Source of the DNA: Trichosporon coremiiforme
Lineage: Eukaryota > Basidiomycota > Tremellomycetes > Trichosporonales > Trichosporonaceae
Direction: 5' to 3'
NCBI GenBank assembly: GCA_039545355.1
Contig: BCJJ01000011.1
Span: 206,702-270,701 of the forward strand
Length of the DNA: 64,000 nt
Shown: piece by piece, positions 53,027 through 61,728 of the stretch
Layout of the letters: the number at the start of each line of letters is the position of its first letter
Position numbering within the stretch: the first letter of the stretch is position 1
Translations under genes and position numbers: made by a program
The notes under the pieces: model-generated
What the model was told of the DNA's origin: nothing
The model's database searches: none
Seen by the model: only the letters and a program-made list of their open reading frames with translations

Positions 53027-53373
53027 GAAAGCATGTCATCGCGAAAATCACTGGAAATCACACGGTTCAGTGGAATGGATCGAAACATGCCTCGTGCCTG
53101 GCTCCACCGACGATCAACTCGTCGATCAACTTGACAGCAATTGGAGCTCAAAATGTCAGTGAGAAACGGACCGAGGTTCCGGGGTCTTCCACCGTCTATA
53201 CTAAGGGTCGCGGTTTGTGTCCTGGTCTTTGGAACGTGTGCAATCAAGCATCTTTGGCATTATAAAGACTAAATTATAGTGTGTGATATCGTTCTAGTGC
53301 GGAGCAGTTGGTATGTTCCGCAGCTGGCAGCTTGTGCTCGGCGATGATCTATCTAACCCAGCACAAACGTCGA
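53027..53373. other. Intergenic spacer
   Basis: No gene seen. Confidence 0.4.
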
Positions 53374-54849
53374 CTAAGCTGCGATATCCTCCAGCGACAT
53401 GTGCGCCTCGCCCTGCGCAACGCGCGTAAGAATCCTCCGCATGACCGCATGCACCTCCTCCATGTGCTTGGTGTCCGTAACACTGCCCTCGCGATACGTC
53501 GACGTGATCCGAATCCCGCCCTCGTGACCCACAATGTTGGCATAATACGGTGCGCCGTAAGGACTGGCGGTTTGGCCCCAGATCATGTCGCTTGCTCCGG
53601 GGGGAAGCTTGACTAAGCCCAGGTTGGAGACGGTCAAGCTCTCGCGATACGGCGTAGGCGAAGCGGCGCGCGCGTGGAAGTACTGTTCCCACCCTGTAGG
53701 CAGGAGGGGGTTGCGCTTCTCGGCCGGGATGGAGGGGTCCGGAACGTGCCCGAGGAGACTGATTGTCATGCGACCATCTTGCAGACCCTGGTCCGAGGAG
53801 AGCTCCTCCGATAATTGCGCCACGAAGGGCCACCACTTCTGCTCCGCGCCCAGGACGTGGTGCACCTCGGTCGACGTGACGTAGTTGTGCGCCAGCGCCG
53901 AGTGACCAAGATTCGCGTCGCGTTCGTCGCGCGCCGTTGCCGCGCCGAGACGCAGTGGTGGCCGGCCCTCAACTTTCGCCGCAACCTTGGTCGTCCCCCG
54001 ACCAGCGTGAACATACCAGATCGCAACCATGTAAGCCGCCTTGAGGAGGGGATGCAGCGTCCTGACTCCGTTCGCTTTGCTGTGGACTTTGAGGTCCTTC
54101 ACCTCCTCCGGATTCAGAGCCAGCAGGCGGATATCTTGCGGCACGTCGAACGGCGCCTTCTCGACAGCGTGGCCTGGCCAGGGGTCGTCTTTCGTGAACG
54201 GCGCCTGGACCCAGAGCGGGAACTTGGGCAGGAGCAGTTCGCGAAACACGATCGGGGCGAGGAATCGCAATGTCGGCGTCATGGGGATCGTGTCGTCTGC
54301 CCTCGTGGGCGAGAAGAGAGTCTCCTCCGGGATGGTGCTGCCGTCCTGCAGCGCGGTCAGGAGGAGACTGGATCCGCGCCCGTCGATCACGAGATGGTTA
54401 AACGCGAGCGTGAGGTAGGACCGCTCCGCCCCCGGCTTCGAGTAGAGACCGACACGCCACATTGGCCCGTCGAGGGGCTCGGAGGAAAAACGCTCCATCT
54501 CGGCACGGTAGACCTGGAGGGACTCTTCAGGCGCTCCGCCGGAATAGGAGCCCTCGAACTGTCGCACGATCGCCGAGCCAGGCCAGGCGGCACCCTCGAC
54601 GTAACCGGGCCTGTTCGTATCCGTTTCCGAAAGGCGGGCGTGCAGGATCGGCTGGGCGGCCTGCAGCGCCTCAACACGCGCCTCCAGCTCAGCCTTCGGT
54701 GGTAGAGAGGCAGAAGGGTAGGTCACGACCCAGAGGATGACATGCCGGAAGCCCGTGTTCTGGCGCATGAGGCTGTACCTCTCATGGTACGTCACTGGGG
54801 TCAGCTTCGTCTCGACTGGCGAGCTTACTGGGACGGACGCGCTGCCCAT
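53374..54849 (-). CDS. Alcohol O-acetyltransferase / condensation-type acyltransferase
   Basis: Likely moves an acyl group from acyl-CoA to an alcohol or amine. One exon, 491 residues. The N-terminus (YSLMRQNTGFRHVILWVVTY) and the catalytic HxxxDG motif in AFNHLVIDGRGSS near residue 150 are typical of the AATase/condensation superfamily. Later blocks (EGRPPLRLG, then LTVSNLGLVKLP, near the family's second conserved strand) support a full-length enzyme. There is no signal peptide or clear membrane segment. It is divergent from the methyltransferase gene at 55210, with 360 bases between start codons, so the two may share control. Substrate unknown. Confidence 0.75.
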   Translation of the reverse strand: MGSASVPVSSPVETKLTPVTYHERYSLMRQNTGFRHVILWVVTYPSASLPPKAELEARVEALQAAQPILHARLSETDTNRPGYVEGAAWPGSAIVRQFEGSYSGGAPEESLQVYRAEMERFSSEPLDGPMWRVGLYSKPGAERSYLTLAFNHLVIDGRGSSLLLTALQDGSTIPEETLFSPTRADDTIPMTPTLRFLAPIVFRELLLPKFPLWVQAPFTKDDPWPGHAVEKAPFDVPQDIRLLALNPEEVKDLKVHSKANGVRTLHPLLKAAYMVAIWYVHAGRGTTKVAAKVEGRPPLRLGAATARDERDANLGHSALAHNYVTSTEVHHVLGAEQKWWPFVAQLSEELSSDQGLQDGRMTISLLGHVPDPSIPAEKRNPLLPTGWEQYFHARAASPTPYRESLTVSNLGLVKLPPGASDMIWGQTASPYGAPYYANIVGHEGGIRITSTYREGSVTDTKHMEEVHAVMRRILTRVAQGEAHMSLEDIAA

Positions 54850-55209
54850 CGTCGGCGGAGGGGGCGGTCATGGCGAAGAGAGTGTTGAGGAGAGGAAAGG
54901 CGACGTTGACCGGCAAATGTAGAGTCAACGCGACTGGACGACGCGACTCGAACAGGTCCTGATGCCCGGCGGCCGGGTCGCGAAGGCGATGTACTGCGCC
55001 CTGCGCCCTGTAATGTGTCGGGGGAAGCCGAGATCGGCGGGCAAACACGTGGCTTTGCTTCCGGCAGATGAACCTGACCCCCCTCGACCTCCACCAGCTC
55101 ACCTCAGCATCAAGCTCCTCTCGGCGCGGCGCACGTCACGAATGAAGTATCGCTCGAGGTCCCACGGGGATCTCACGACTTGACTCTCTACTTTCTACAG
55201 CTAATCAAA
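54850..55209. other. Divergent promoter of the acyltransferase and methyltransferase
   Basis: 360 bases between two start codons facing away from each other. No gene inside. Confidence 0.45.
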
Positions 55210-56220
55210 ATGACCTCCGAGAGACCCACATACCATGGCTCGTCCTACGTGACTTCCCGCCCGTGAGCTGACCGTTGCTTCGTGACTGACGCCAGGACCT
55301 ATCCGCGACGCCTCTATGACATCATCTACGCGTACCACAAGGCGGGCGGGGGACAGTTCGAGCACGCGCTGGACGTCGGTTGCGGGCCGGGATTCATGGC
55401 TCTCGAGCTTGCGAGCCGCTTCACGAATGTGACGGGTATCGATCCAGAGGACAGTATGGTCGCTGCTGGGCTGCAGCCCGAGTCGGGGAACGGGATCAGG
55501 TACGCGAAGGGCACGGCTGAGGACCTGCCGGCCGTCGGACTGGGGGAGAACAGCATCGACCTCGCTGTGGCGGGCGAGGCGGCCCATTACTTCACGCACG
55601 AGAATAGCTGGCCCCAGCTGGCTAGGGCGCTCAAGCCGAAGGGCAGCGTGGCGTGGATCGTGAGTGGCTAGTCTTGAGGAGGAGGTGCTAACCGACAGGG
55701 ATACGGCCGTATCGGATTCCCGGACCATCCGGAGGCGAACGACATCATGTCCTCCCTGATGGACGGCACGCTTAGTCCGTACTGGAGCGAGCCGGGCTGG
55801 TCGATCTCCGAGGGGCTTTACGACCGGATCCCGTTCCCCGTCAAGCCTAACGCCGACAAGGGACTGGTCGACGCCCTCCCGGACCTCGAGGGGAACGGGC
55901 ACGCGCTAGACACATTGATCGACGAGCCGAAGCCGACCGGCGACCCCACCGGGGACTGGGACCCGGCGTCTGCGTTGAGGTGCAAATCCGGCACGACGGC
56001 GGGCAAGTGGTACCTGAAGGAACGCTGGAACCTGGGCCAGGTCGAGAAGTGTCTCCGGTCCTGGAGTTCCGTGAAGCGTTACCAGGATAAGAACCCCGGT
56101 GACCTAGACTGCGGACAGCCCGATATCGTGAGCCGGGTGATTGCGCAGTTGGAGCCGATTCTGGGGCAGGAGTTTGAGGTCGCGTGGCCGCTCGTCGTGC
56201 AGTTCATCCGGCGCAAGTAG
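55210..56220 (+). CDS. SAM-dependent methyltransferase (Tmt1-like)
   Basis: Exons 55210-55262, 55296-55659 and 55699-56220 (introns of 33 and 39 bases) give 312 residues. Motif I, the SAM-binding loop, is HALDVGCGPGFMALELASRF; motif II lies in VTGIDPEDSMVAAG; then GTAEDLPAVGLGENSIDLAV and ALKPKGSVAWIV. The C-terminal half (WSEPGWSISEGLYDRIPFPV and SWSSVKRYQDKNP) resembles trans-aconitate 3-methyltransferases and related class I enzymes of fungi. Cytosolic, no signal. The first intron is 33 bases and still carries two CTGAC sites. The exact substrate cannot be read from sequence. Confidence 0.82.
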
Positions 56221-56624
56221 GTCGCAGCGGTGGAGTATGGGAGAAAGGGAGAGAGTCAGAAGTGCACGATAGTTAAAAAGCAGCAAAACATGCATGCATC
56301 CGTGAAGAATCGAGCAGCAGGTGATGTAGAGTAAACTAGATGGTTGTGGGAAGCCGAGTGCCGAGTCGAAACGCACGGTAGCGGATCCGGCTATCTGTGA
56401 CAATTCACCGAGTTGGTGTTCAACTCCGCACAGTCCGTCGCTCCGTCAATCCACCCTGCACTCCTCATCTCGCCACCTCTGTCACCTTCTACCCACCACC
56501 GTCTCCCCTCCCTTTCCACTTCTCCCTTCCCTTCCCTTCCCTTCCCTTCCCTTCCCCTCCCTCCCTCTCCTTCCAACCCCTCCTCCCGACCAGCGGCCAC
56601 AGCGACCACAGCGACGAAGGAATC
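56221..56624. other. Intergenic region with pyrimidine tract
   Basis: Holds TGCATGCA at 56291-56298 just after the methyltransferase gene and a TTCCC repeat before the next start. Confidence 0.45.
56527..56556. repeat. TTCCC pyrimidine repeat
   Basis: Six TTCCC units in a long C/T leader directly upstream of the ATG at 56625. Confidence 0.85.
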
Positions 56625-57869
56625 ATGCCCGCCGACCTATCCTACTTCCCGCACATCTGCGCCGCCATCGTCGCCTCGGCCCCATCCTCCTCCCTTCTCA
56701 GCTTACGACGAGTCTCGCCCCTGTTCGCTGAATTAGTCGACCGCCGTCTCCTCGAACACGTAGTCTACGGCGTCCGCGAAGCGTCCCTCGTCTCCGCCCT
56801 CTTACCCGACCACCCTCTCCCGACTTTCTCCGCAGAGAGCGTGCGCGTTCTAGATCTGGCCATGTCTCTTCAATTTGCTGACCGGCCAAACGAATCGGGC
56901 TTTCCGAGGGGAGGGATGGTTGAGGGAAAAGTGGAAGATGTTGCGGGGATATCGGCATCCGACGAAGTATGGGCCGGTAACGCGAAAGCGCCCTGGGTGC
57001 TTGCCGACCCGCCCTCATCTTCCGTCGATCTCCCCGACGCGCTGCCCCACTTCCCCCGCCTCCAAGCACTCAGGTGTCTGAACTACCAGCCCGTTGTGTT
57101 CCCGCATATGGTGCGGTACACCTCTGTCCCGGTCGTTGTGTATCCTGCCTCCCGGGCCATGTCCTGGTCTCCATCAAGGCGAGCTGGCGGAAGAATCGTG
57201 GGAGGTGGCATTAGGGCCCCCCGGGCCGTTATCGCCTTCAGTAGGCCGCCAGAGGGCGATTTCAGCTTTTACTTTCGCGCGAAGCAGCATGAGCGGCTCG
57301 ACATCGTGCTCGTGCCTGGGGAGTGGGAGATGCTGGGCCGGGACGTCGCGGCCGTCGACCCGGCGATCCGGCCTCCACAGTCCACCAGCCAGCCGGGATA
57401 CGACGCGGCAGAACTGCCCGGATACACGACGGGAGAGGCCATCGTACATACGGGCAACGGGCTCGCCCCCGTCGTCGTTCTCCCCGGGGTTGGACCGCGG
57501 AACCCGCTCCGCGGCCCTCCGCTCGTCGACCGCGTCACGAGTGGGACATTCTGGACCTGTCTCACCGACGAGGTCGCGCACCACGTCGAGAATGGAGGGA
57601 CGTGTACGATCGTCGGCCTTGAAGCCTGGGACGAGGTCACGAGGAAAAGTGCGCCGGGGTGGGACGGGAGCTGGGCTGAGATCATGACGCGCGACGTGGC
57701 TTTGGATGAGGCGGAACAGGCGGCTTTGGACGAATTGGCGATGGAGGGGCAGGAGGGAGAGGGTCAGGATGGGAGGAGTGGGAGACAGCGGGGAAGATTG
57801 GATTTTGCGACGCTCGAGGCGTGGCGAGAAGCAGAGGAGAATGAGTATGTCTGGGGCCTCATCGCATGA
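56625..57869 (+). CDS. F-box-like protein
   Basis: One exon, 414 residues. The N-terminus (MPADLSYFPHICAAIVASAP, then LLSLRRVSPLFAELVDRRLL) has the FPHI start and an R-x-S-x-x-F helix seen in fungal F-box-like families; the gene at 7960-9146 starts in a similar way. The middle has no motif that I know. Residues 370-400 are acidic. If it is an F-box protein it would bind Skp1 and a target; this is inference. The long C/T-rich leader with TTCCC repeats supports the chosen start. Confidence 0.7.
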   Translation: MPADLSYFPHICAAIVASAPSSSLLSLRRVSPLFAELVDRRLLEHVVYGVREASLVSALLPDHPLPTFSAESVRVLDLAMSLQFADRPNESGFPRGGMVEGKVEDVAGISASDEVWAGNAKAPWVLADPPSSSVDLPDALPHFPRLQALRCLNYQPVVFPHMVRYTSVPVVVYPASRAMSWSPSRRAGGRIVGGGIRAPRAVIAFSRPPEGDFSFYFRAKQHERLDIVLVPGEWEMLGRDVAAVDPAIRPPQSTSQPGYDAAELPGYTTGEAIVHTGNGLAPVVVLPGVGPRNPLRGPPLVDRVTSGTFWTCLTDEVAHHVENGGTCTIVGLEAWDEVTRKSAPGWDGSWAEIMTRDVALDEAEQAALDELAMEGQEGEGQDGRSGRQRGRLDFATLEAWREAEENEYVWGLIA

Positions 57870-57900
57870 GACAGGAATCACTATGCATACAACTAGGAAA

Positions 57901-57938
57901 CTACGGAAACTTACGGAAACTACGGAAACTACGGTAAC
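57901..57938. repeat. CTACGGAAA short tandem repeat
   Basis: Four imperfect copies of CTACGGAAA in the 3' flank between two convergent genes. Confidence 0.8.
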
Positions 57939-57975
57939 TCTAGACTCCAAGGGGATCATACAGTCTCGGAATTGC

Positions 57976-60150
57976 TCACGTGAACAGCAGAGGAACCCCG
58001 CCGCCACGCCAGGTCTCTCTCTCCCACGCATTCTCGGTCCACGCCCTAGCGGCATCGATGTCGTGACAGCCACAGGTATCCGCCATGGCATCAAAGATGC
58101 GCTGCACCTCTGGCCTGCGATCTTCGGGCGCAAGTCCCCCGCCAACGAGCAGCGGCAGCATCCAGCGCACAGTGTAGATGTCGCCGTAGACTGCCTCTGC
58201 GAACAGCTCCAAGATCGCGTCGCAGCCGCGTACCAGCTGCGGGTCTGTTGCAGGAAGACCGAAGCCGTCCATTGCAATGATGCAGATCAGGGCCTGGCGG
58301 TAGAGCAGATCGCCGATCTGCACCCGGGGCGAATGCGCAGACGCGTAAATGTCCACGAGGACAGAATTCGTCAGCTGGTCGTAGAGCGCCTTCAGCCTGC
58401 GCTGGCGGCCCGTACGCTCGCCCCGATCAGACCGCCCGCGCTCACGATCCGCGTCGTACCGTCCGTCATGCCCGTAGAGACAGCTTACGGTTTCGAGGAG
58501 GTATCGCGCCATCTCGACTGAGATGCCGTAGCCCTCGGGGATGAGACGGGACGTGACGCTGATAGTGTCGAGCCACTCGGGCTCGATCTCGAGCCAGCTC
58601 GTCTCGCCGCGGATGAGTGCGTAAAGTGCGTCCAGCAGCACAACTTGTACTACCTCCATGGTCACGGGTGAGAGGTTGTTGGGAATGTTGGGCGCGGCGC
58701 GCTTCACCCAGTCGCACTCCATCTTCAGCGTTGCGGGACCCAGGGGGTCGGCCGCAATGATACGGCACATGACCTGGAAGCCCATCGTCATCGCCATGCG
58801 GTAGTGCATCTCCTCGACCCAGTCGTCGTCGCTCTCGACCTCGGGGCAGAGTTCAAGGACCTGCAGCAGCGCGTTTGTGGACAGCTGCAGCAGCGCGAGT
58901 GCGCCAGAGAGATGCTGGTCCGTGCTCGCGACACCGCGCTTGCGGCTCCAGTACGCGAGATGCACGGCGCCGACAGCAACGAACGCGTGCAGCAGCGCGG
59001 CCTGCATCAGGTTATTGATCACGTCCTGTGTCGGGTTCAGGATCTCCATGGACGTCGATAGCATGCTGAAACCGGGCAGGCCGTCGGGGAGCAACTTGCC
59101 GTGACACTCAATGTAGGCGTTCCAGCACCGCTCGAGGACCATCTGTCGGTACTCGCTGAAGGCGCGGCGCTGGTCCGAGTAGTAGAACTGTGTCTCGGTC
59201 ACCTCGGACGCCTCGATGAACCACGTCAGACCGTAGTCCTCGACGGCGCGGGAGAGGCGATCGACGTCGACTGGCTGCGGAGACAGGTGTCCCAGTGCGG
59301 CGCCGATCGGTCCGCTCGGCGACACCGCAGGCAGCGACGCGGGGTCTGCCAACCCTGGCGGGGGTCGTACGGGCGGTGCCGGCCGCGCTGGCGGATGCGT
59401 GTGAGAAGTGGACGTGCTAGGCGAATCAAGCGCCGTGCTCGGACCCGACATGGGAGGCGTGATCGGGACCAGGTCAAAGTCATACACGCACTGCCGCGGC
59501 TTCTTGCGCGAGCTCGCGCTGCAGTTCGTGCACACCGGCTAGAACGTTAGCGACTGCAAGCCTCTCAAAACTCACCCTCTTCTCGTCACACTTAATCTTC
59601 CGCTTCTTGCATGCTCCGCACCCGAAGACAGATCTCGATTTTTTGGATGCCGACGCGCTTGCGCTCGCTGTCGGCGCCATTGCGCGCTTCACCGCCGGTG
59701 GCGGGATGCTAGTGACTGCGTCTCCGCGCCTGGAGTTAGCTCAGCACATGAATATCAGTAGATGTGACGGCGGTGCGCTCGCTGCGCTCGGACTCACGCC
59801 CATGGTTCGATGCCGCTGTACCCCCTGCACACCGGAGCGTTGTCGCTGAGCCACCTGTTCGCAGCGCGGACGACGGCGTCCCACTCCGCATACGCCGACG
59901 GGTGGGCGTGCCCGCACGTGCATGAAGTCGAGGCGGCGGCTGCGGCGCCCCCTGATCCTGAGCCGCTCGATGGTCCCGAGGCTCCCGCCGCTGCCGGCCC
60001 CACTGGTGGAGCTGTAGAGCGTCCCGCCCCTGGTCCCGCCGGTCCCAGCGCGCAAGGGGGGATGATGATCTGGAGGGATCCGTCAGGGGTGTAGCTGAAA
60101 GTCGCGTTGACTGTCGCTATGGGTGTCACGGGGGTTGGTGGTGCTGCCAT
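57976..60150 (-). CDS. Zn2Cys6 fungal transcription factor
   Basis: A nuclear regulator that binds CGG-type sites. Exons 60150-59798, 59729-59576 and 59538-57976 give 689 residues. The first junction (phase 2, 67-base intron: GTGAGT donor, GCTAAC branch, CTCCAG) links an N-terminal Pro/Gly/Ala-rich region with a CTCGHAH segment directly, in frame, to the Zn cluster exon. A shorter model could start at the ATG at 59680. The zinc cluster is FGCGACKKRKIKCDEKRP then VCTNCSASSRKKPRQC: CysX2CysX6CysX6CysX2Cys and a last Cys after about 10 residues, longer than usual. After a Pro/Ser linker comes the all-helical regulatory region (GLTWFIEASEVTETQFYYSD and LVRGCDAILELFAEAVYGD). It might regulate the neighbouring enzyme genes; unproven. 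Confidence 0.85.
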
Positions 60151-61220
60151 GAAAGATTAGCGATATGGGTGATGGGGAAAGGGATGAGTGGGGAAGTGGA
60201 CGGTGACAAACTCGGTTCACGCGAAGCTCGGCTTAGCCGCCGCGATAACCGTCAACGGACAGTGGGTGGAACTCCGTGTGTGGCGTAGGACGGGCTACGA
60301 AAATAGGCTGGGTGAGCTTGGCAAATGCAGCGATGGTGGAGGGGAATGGGTGCTCGTTGGTTGGTGAGAAGGATGGAGGAGTGGATGATGCGAAGAGGGG
60401 AAAGGGGGGTAAGTGCAGTGTGAACATGTCGGTAAAGTGTGCCTCTGAGGTGGATCTCGGAGGACCATCTCAAACACGGCTACGGATCAACTCGCTCCGC
60501 GCTTACTTTTCGTGCGCCTCGGTAGAATTGTACATCTGATTGAGACCATTTCAGACACCGCAAGTGGGTGAGTGGGTGCATCAGCTCCAGTAGAACGTTG
60601 CGCTGATCGAGGCGAGTTCGAGACTCGCCCCCAGCCGTGATTGTACTGAGTGGTATCCAGCGGGGCACAGAGGACCCTGGACACGAACCGCATGCGTCGA
60701 GTCAACATCCAACACCGGCAAGTGTGAGACTAGGAGATCCTGGGTTCGATAGTGTCACTGAAAGCTCTGTGCAGCGCGTTCGCTTGGCTGAGAACAGTAG
60801 ATAGCTTCATCCAGCCTTTCCCAATTGGCTATCCGGGTCTCGGCTCTGGGAAAGAGACCCTTTGCAGTTGGTCAATGGCGCAGTAGCCGTGAAGTGGGAT
60901 TCTGAGAGCACAAGTGATCTGCGGGTGCGTGAGTTTTAGTTCTTTGCGCAAATTTGGAGGTGATACTGGGAGTAGCACTAGTGACGAAAGGAGCTGTTGA
61001 CGCTGCTCCATAAAAGTTGTGGAGTTCATCACCCGTGATTCTCTCACAAGCCCTTTCGCCCGTCCTCTCTCAGATACCACAACGCTTCCACCCAACTCTC
61101 ACGCAGTTCCCAACATACACCGATGATGTGAGATGGTAGATTGGATGCTGTGATGGGAGGGTGTACTCTGGTCGTCCCCCGCTGATCACTGTACAGCATC
61201 CCCCACCTTGCGTTCCCCCA

Positions 61221-61267
<47 letters not shown>

Positions 61268-61728
61268 TGGCCCCCCGTACTGTACACCCCTTATCGCCTC
61301 TCCCTTCCTGATCCCCCCCCCTTTTCCATCCGTATTCCTCAGTAGTTGTCGCTGCAAAGTTGGCAGAGGGGTGTGAGAAAGTGCATACACTACTCCCACG
61401 CAAGTCATCGTCATGATACAACGCCATGTTCCTCGCCGTCTTCTCGCCGTCTAAATAACTTCTAAACAATGGGTGATGGAAAAAAATGTTGGGGTGGTGG
61501 AAGGAGAGTTCGATGGGTTGGAAAAATGAATAATGAGCCGCACCGCGCCTACGCATTACAACGGCTCGAAATGTCCTCGTCCGCGCGGCCGTGCGCGGCC
61601 CCCGCTGCCGCTGGCCCCGCTGGCCCCGCTGCCCGGTGCCCGATACTCAAAGCTCCATCGCGCCATTGGCTCGCGATAAACGTCTTGATCTCCGGCCCAC
61701 CCTCCGCGACGCCCTCGCCCGCGGCTCG
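60151..61728. other. Intergenic region with a long poly-C tract
   Basis: No gene I can support. It holds a C homopolymer at 61224-61267. Near 61556-61728, read on the minus strand, there is a coding-like stretch in frame beyond the stop of the next gene. Confidence 0.4.
61224..61267. repeat. Homopolymer of about 44 C
   Basis: An uninterrupted run of C on the plus strand (G on the minus), flanked by further C-rich sequence. Its length is likely to vary between reads or isolates. Confidence 0.9.

Noticed and set aside
57174..58277. 367-residue minus-strand frame
   Set aside because: It overlaps both the F-box-like gene and the 3' end of the Zn2Cys6 gene in other frames and shows no motif.
60600..60645. 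tRNA-like T arm (GCGAG-TTCGAGA-CTCGC) on the plus strand
   Set aside because: No matching acceptor stem, D arm or anticodon arm can be folded upstream.
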